Part shown: positions 59,740 to 64,000 of the stretch, piece by piece
Numbering within the stretch: position 1 is the first letter of the stretch
How the letters are laid out: the number at the start of each line of letters is the position of its first letter
From: Acestrorhynchus altus
Lineage: Eukaryota; Chordata; Actinopteri; Characiformes; Acestrorhynchidae
Assembly (NCBI GenBank): GCA_034509495.1
Contig: CM067512.1
Coordinates: forward strand, 4,508,699 to 4,572,698
DNA length: 64,000 nt
Reading direction: 5' to 3'
Position numbers and translations under genes: made by a program
The notes under the pieces: generated by a model
Database searches by the model: none
What the model saw: the letters and a program-made list of their open reading frames with translations, nothing else
Told to the model about the DNA's origin: nothing

Positions 59740-59900
59740 TAGTGAAGAGATACTGAGACATAGGGAGCAGTGAGCACACATGCCCGGAGTGGTGGGCATC
59801 TTCTGGATTAGGGGTTGTTCAAGGGCAACCTGTTATTTCAGGGACTCAAACCAGTGACTTTCCAGTCTGAAGACCACTTCTCTTACCTCCATATAAGACA
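59740..59900 (-). mobile_element. tRNA-derived SINE remnant (type D2), copy 2
   Basis: Reverse-complemented, it contains agtcactggtttgagtccct (B-box-like), then gatgcccaccactccgggca and tgtgtgctcactgctccc. It matches the copy at 53060-53370. The two copies lie in neighbouring introns in opposite orientations. Confidence 0.65.
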
Positions 59901-61673
59901 TAAATACTGGAATATAATACACATGATAGTATTTAGGCTGCGTTTCATTTTTAACTTAATATGAAGTAGGCATTTCGGGGTCTACCAGTGTTTACAGTTT
60001 ACATTTTAGACCAAACTAGACCAGGCAGAGGTGGCCCCATGAGCATCTGGAGAACTTCAAGTTGGCCAGTAACGTTATTGACCTGCACTTGATGACTTGA
60101 TGCCAATGCCCTTTGCTATTGATTTTCAATTTTCATGATAAAACTCAAATAAGGGCACTTATTCAGTCCAAACACCCAAGGATACATTTCTGTTGAACGT
60201 GAAAGCAGGTCAGTGGTCTACAAAACAGTTCCGATCCATTTTCATGATCAAGAATTCATAGAGTCTATGTGGGCCTATAAGAAATGCTAGTAGTTCTTGC
60301 AAAATCCTCATTTATCCTTTTACCTCATACATACAAGTAGTCAATATACAGCTTCGAGCAAGTCCTTAAACACAACAGCAACACTATTTCCACATTAGCT
60401 CGGGAGGCTTTGGCCAGTCTCACTCCATTTTAGCTTTGCATCTCCAGAGTGCGATGACATTTAGCAGCACTGTCCTCCGTCTGACCCTCCTGTGCGGTTT
60501 AATATGTCTCGGTGCTACTGGTCAGCGTATGCTAAATGAGGGCAATGCAAAGCAACAGAGAGGTCATCGCAGCCTGGCATTCTGTGCTGAACAGCAGGTT
60601 GGATTAAGCACATGACATCAGCCTCAAGCCAGAGAAGATGCATTTAAGCTCTGTTGAATAATGAAATCCAGGAGTGATATGCTTGGTAAAATTCGAAAAA
60701 AATGGGATTCAGATGTTCTACTGATATATCTGGTTATCCTGCTCATGTTATTGCAAATATAAAATGTGTTTGAATAGACAACAGCATGCAGTAAGTCACT
60801 AATCTAGAGATGAATATGAACCATTGCTGTGAAGGTTCTAAACGAATAGGGACCATTGATACGTTCACGGTATGAAGTTTGTTATAGTAACACCTTTATA
60901 AACTCCTCGAGATTTCTTTAGTGAAGAACATATGTTTAGTGAACCCGTTTGAAGGGTGCACTGATTAGTAATCGGATGTGGTCTGATTGGTTTCTAAATC
61001 ACGGTTGTTCATGTATGTTATTATCATTAACAGAGGTCTGAAATGGAAGAAAAGTGGCCTTTGTTTGGTTTGTGGTCAGTAACGGCTGGCTGAGACCACT
61101 CTGGCCATAGCATTACTTTCATGTGAGCTTGTCAATTTTGATTAATTGCTCTACAATCGGATCCTGAGAACAACAAACCCAAGTTGTCGAATAAATACAA
61201 AGGTACGAAAACAGTCTTGGGGCTTTTTATACAGACCTGTTGTTCTACTGCACACTATTATCAGTGGACTTTATAGAGAAAAAGTCTTCTTTCACGGCAC
61301 CTAAACCTCCTTAACACCATACCATCTGCAACCTGAACTGTAGGCAGTCGACAGTCTGTTTTAAAAGCAGTGCTGGCTTTTAAACCTCTCCGGACGGCAT
61401 TAGGTTGGGACGCAGGATTGAGCAATGCTTTAGGTGAGCTCCGGCTACAGTGCTGTAGACATTCAGATGATTCTGAGGTTGCGGTTGGCCTGAGGAATTG
61501 CTCCAGAGAAAAGAATAATAAAAAGGGATCTCAGCACTATGTACCAGATCTGTCTTCTAGCAGCTGTCCTAGTAGAACAGTGTGGAATACGTCTACCTGG
61601 AGCCACCTAAAGTCGGACTTCCAGTAATCTGTTTTTCTACTTCTTTAGTTCATTATTTTGTGTGTTTTAACAT

Positions 61674-61679
<6 letters not shown>

Positions 61680-61717
<38 letters not shown>
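61680..61717. repeat. (CT)n microsatellite
   Basis: About 18 CT units. Confidence 0.9.
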
Positions 61718-61722
<5 letters not shown>

Positions 61723-62261
61723 CTAATTGGGTAACTGACATCAATGACTTAGTAACATATGTACTTTGAGGAGGGGAAATGGAAGTATCAGCTCCCAAAC
61801 AGACCTTTTTCAAGACCTGGTTTCAAGAGTTAACTTATTTGATCTTTCAAAGAGTCATTTAAAGAGCTTGGAGTCTCCAAGACCCTGAACCTGAGGTTCA
61901 GAATCCTTGGGGTTCCACATTGCATGAAATCAGCTTTGCTTTGGAGAGTCGGACGTTTCCTCGTATTAATGGACACCAGTAAAATCACACCGAATAGACA
62001 GGAACAGCCTGGACCAATGGAGAAACAGCAGCAGTCAATCAATGGAGCTCATCATCACAAACGATAATGTGGACATCAGTCTAGAGCAGATGCCATGTGT
62101 CTGCCTGCCCCTGTCAGCAGGCACAGTTCTAAACCAGTGGAAATAATCTGAATGACAGAGGGTTTGAAGTGGGAGACAGAATTGATCAGAGGACATCCAT
62201 ATTTAATCCTTTGACGTTTCTGTTTTTTTCTCTTCTTCATCTTCTACCAAGAGATACGTTA

Positions 62262-62690
62262 TATGCACAAAAGTACTGAGATACCCACTCATTCACTGTT
62301 TCTCCTAAAATCAAGGATATTAAAATTATTTTATCCTACTTTTTCATAAAGTAACTGTCTCTACTGTCCAGGGAAGGCTTTGGGATGATTGCATTCTGTG
62401 ACAAGGTGTTGTATAATCACCATCCCACCCCATTTCATCCCAAACTCCAAAACTCATCCCAGTAGTGTTAGATGGAGCTCCATCGTTCCAGATAACACAG
62501 TTCCACTGCTCCACAGCTCAATACTGGAGTTTTTATACCCCTCTAGCCCTCGCCTGCTATTAAACATTGGGTCAGTAGGTTCAATAGAATCCTATTCTGT
62601 CAGTACTTCTCTACAGGAACTAGACAAGCTATGTGTGTGCATTTGCACATCCCTGTCAGCAATGGTTGCAACGTAAAGTAGCCGAAATGA
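62262..62690 (-). repeat. Dispersed repeat family A, copy 6
   Basis: The most complete copy. From the left it has atgcacaaaagtactgagat, ctgtttctcctaaaatcaag, ctactgtccagggaaggctt, caccatcccaccccatttca, gatggagctccatcgttcca, gttccactgctccacagctc, tagaatcctattctgtcagt, tctacaggaactagacaagc and gcatttgcacatccctgtca. The order is the reverse of copy 2. No protein is encoded. Confidence 0.8.
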
Positions 62691-63615
62691 TGTATTTATT
62701 CCACAGGGTGTCCACAGACCTGGACATCTAGTGTAACTAACGGCCAGCGCTTTGGATTGTCCACGTGTGCTGCAGGTGGATCAGATCATAGCTTTGACTG
62801 AGCTTTTGCCAGCTAAGATATTTTGCTGCCTGAAGATATAAAAGGAAATTTGAGCTCCTTTCTCCACTGAGAGTTCTACACCTCCATTAGACCTGGTCTG
62901 TCTCAGCTTGTGATCTGATCAGTGTGACTTACTGTGGAACTGGCCGCAGTCGTAGAGCCTGCTATTGGGACTGTGCTGCACTGCAGTCCATTCAGTCTGA
63001 GGGCAGATTTAGGCCTCTGTGGGAAATTTTATCCACTACTTACTGTAGGAAAAATGGGTTTTCTTCAATGAATTGAAATTCCCACTTCACAATACAGATG
63101 GGTTTTCCCTTTAAAAACATTACTGGGTTTAGTTGGAGCCAGGGACCAAAAGCATTCTGGTAGTAAAGCCATTGATAAGATTGTAATATTCATCAATATT
63201 TGTAACTTTTGGGTTCAATCAAACAAACAAAAAAGGTTATAATTATTATTTTTTGGCTCGTTTGACTTAAAATATATATAAGAACATGTTTTATAACAAC
63301 ATTGTTTACTCTGATGGCAGTACCCCTAGAATGAGTAAACAACAACGTTATTTTATCACAATTTGCCACAATTACATTTGACAGCTACTGTAAACATACG
63401 TGACCTACATGACCTGAGACACATAGCAGTGAGTTACGTTTGGAGCAGTGAGAAAATGGCTGGCATTGATCACCTCGGAGGCCCCAGAAGCTCGAATTAT
63501 GCTGATTCACAAATTCAAGAAAAGAATCCTCATTTTTGAGCTTTAAAGAACGAGTGAAAACAGTGAAGGAGTGTTTCTGCCTAATGTAATCTGAGGACTT
63601 TCTTATCTATTGTAG

Positions 63616-64000
63616 GTTTGGAATCGTCCTCCATAAGAACGAGCCTGTCCTACATAAGATTGACCTGGAAACGACCTCTTATGTGAAGAACATCAGTCTG
63701 CGGGAATACGACTGCGTCCCGCAGTCACTGGCCTACACACACCTGGGTGGCTATTACTTCATCAACTGCAAGCCTGATTCAACGGGTGCCGTGCGTCCCC
63801 AGGTGATAGTGGACAGTGTGACGGATGGTGTGATTGGCACTAACGGGGATGTTAGGGGCACACCCTACGTCTCACCTGATGGACATTACCTTGTCAGCGT
63901 GGACGACCGGGATGGCCTGATGCGCCTGCAGTCTATTTCCGTCCGGGGCAAGATCGGGCAACCGTTCGACATCCACACTAACCTGCACCTCTCTGACTTG
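63616..64000 (+). CDS. fstl5: fstl5 exon: long propeller-like exon, open at window end
   Basis: The acceptor is tctattgtag. One base completes the arginine codon begun in exon 55790, then FGIVLHKNEPVLHKIDLETT, SYVKNISLREYDCVPQSLAY, THLGGYYFINCKPDSTGAV and onward to HTNLHLSDL at base 64000. The sequence aligns without a break to FSTL5 as I recall it (CVPQSLAYTHLGGYYFI, KPDSTGAV, GTPYVSPDGHYLVS), so the internal CAG-GTGATA near 63800 is coding, not a donor. NIS is a possible glycosylation site. 128 whole codons are visible. About 130 more codons to the C-terminus would be expected outside the window. Confidence 0.96.

Larger units (their letters stand above)
55915..63615 (+). other. fstl5: fstl5 intron (7.7 kb)
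   Basis: Phase-2 intron, GTAAGT to tctattgtag. It holds a possible unclassified element (56960-57890), a repeat tail with GATT units (58080-58475), a SINE remnant (59740-59900), a CT tract (61680-61717) and a family A copy (62262). 58500-59700, 59950-61650, 61740-62250 and 62700-63600 show nothing I can name beyond A/T-rich intronic sequence. Confidence 0.9.

Noticed and set aside
63800..63810. CAG-GTGATA as a splice donor inside the last exon
   Set aside because: Family sequence continues through it without a gap.
1..64000. FSTL4 rather than FSTL5
   Set aside because: Segments IKVIQP, VPVKLHYD, HHTIHTQPVG, CVPQSLAYTHLGGYYFI and KPDSTGAV fit FSTL5 better as recalled. A tree with both paralogues would settle it.
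1..64000. CRISPR arrays, prokaryotic operons, tRNA or rRNA genes, viral genes
   Set aside because: None seen; tRNA-like boxes found are within decayed SINEs.

Overview
This 64-kb window is vertebrate, almost certainly teleost, chromosomal DNA. The signs are GT-AG introns, short exons far apart, dense microsatellites, fossil Tc1/mariner transposases, tRNA-derived SINE remnants and dispersed repeats of the kind familiar from otophysan fish (catfish and characins). The repeats suggest that order; they do not prove it. There are no bacterial operons, no viral genes and no complete intronless genes.

The whole window appears to lie inside one plus-strand gene, follistatin-like 5 (fstl5). Ten consecutive coding exons fit together without a phase conflict (about 1.5 kb of coding sequence, about 500 codons): 13180-13346, 23769-23889, 26353-26514, 28597-28731, 43146-43172, 43392-43510, 49397-49546, 54151-54258, 55790-55914 and 63616-64000 (open at the window edge). 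They encode the first immunoglobulin domain (exons 1-2 here), the second (exons 3-4), a linker that includes a 27-nt microexon, and much of the C-terminal beta-propeller-like region. The signal peptide, Kazal/follistatin-like domain and EF-hands must lie upstream of the window, and the C-terminus downstream. The paralogue call (5 rather than 4) rests on residues matching FSTL5 as I recall it.

Layout: 1-13179 is intron (3' part), with microsatellites, a Tc1 relic and several dispersed repeats. 13180-28731 holds the Ig exons and includes a 1.1-kb telomere-like TTAGGG/TTAGGT array. 28732-43145 is a 14-kb intron rich in transposon relics, with a CCTAAC-oriented array. 43146-55914 carries the linker and propeller exons. 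55915-63615 is intron, and 63616 onward is the long propeller exon.

The main new candidates are as follows. (1) A 12-nt, phase-0 putative microexon at 18318-18329 would insert four residues into the first Ig domain; it has a good branch point, a UGC motif, a pyrimidine tract and a donor. (2) A perfect (CA)32 tract and a (TG)n tract flank the first Ig exon and could pair in the pre-mRNA. (3) Telomere-like arrays of opposite orientation flank exons 2-4. (4) Several dispersed repeat families have visible terminal inverted repeats. Everything rests on reading the sequence; no alignment or database search was run.
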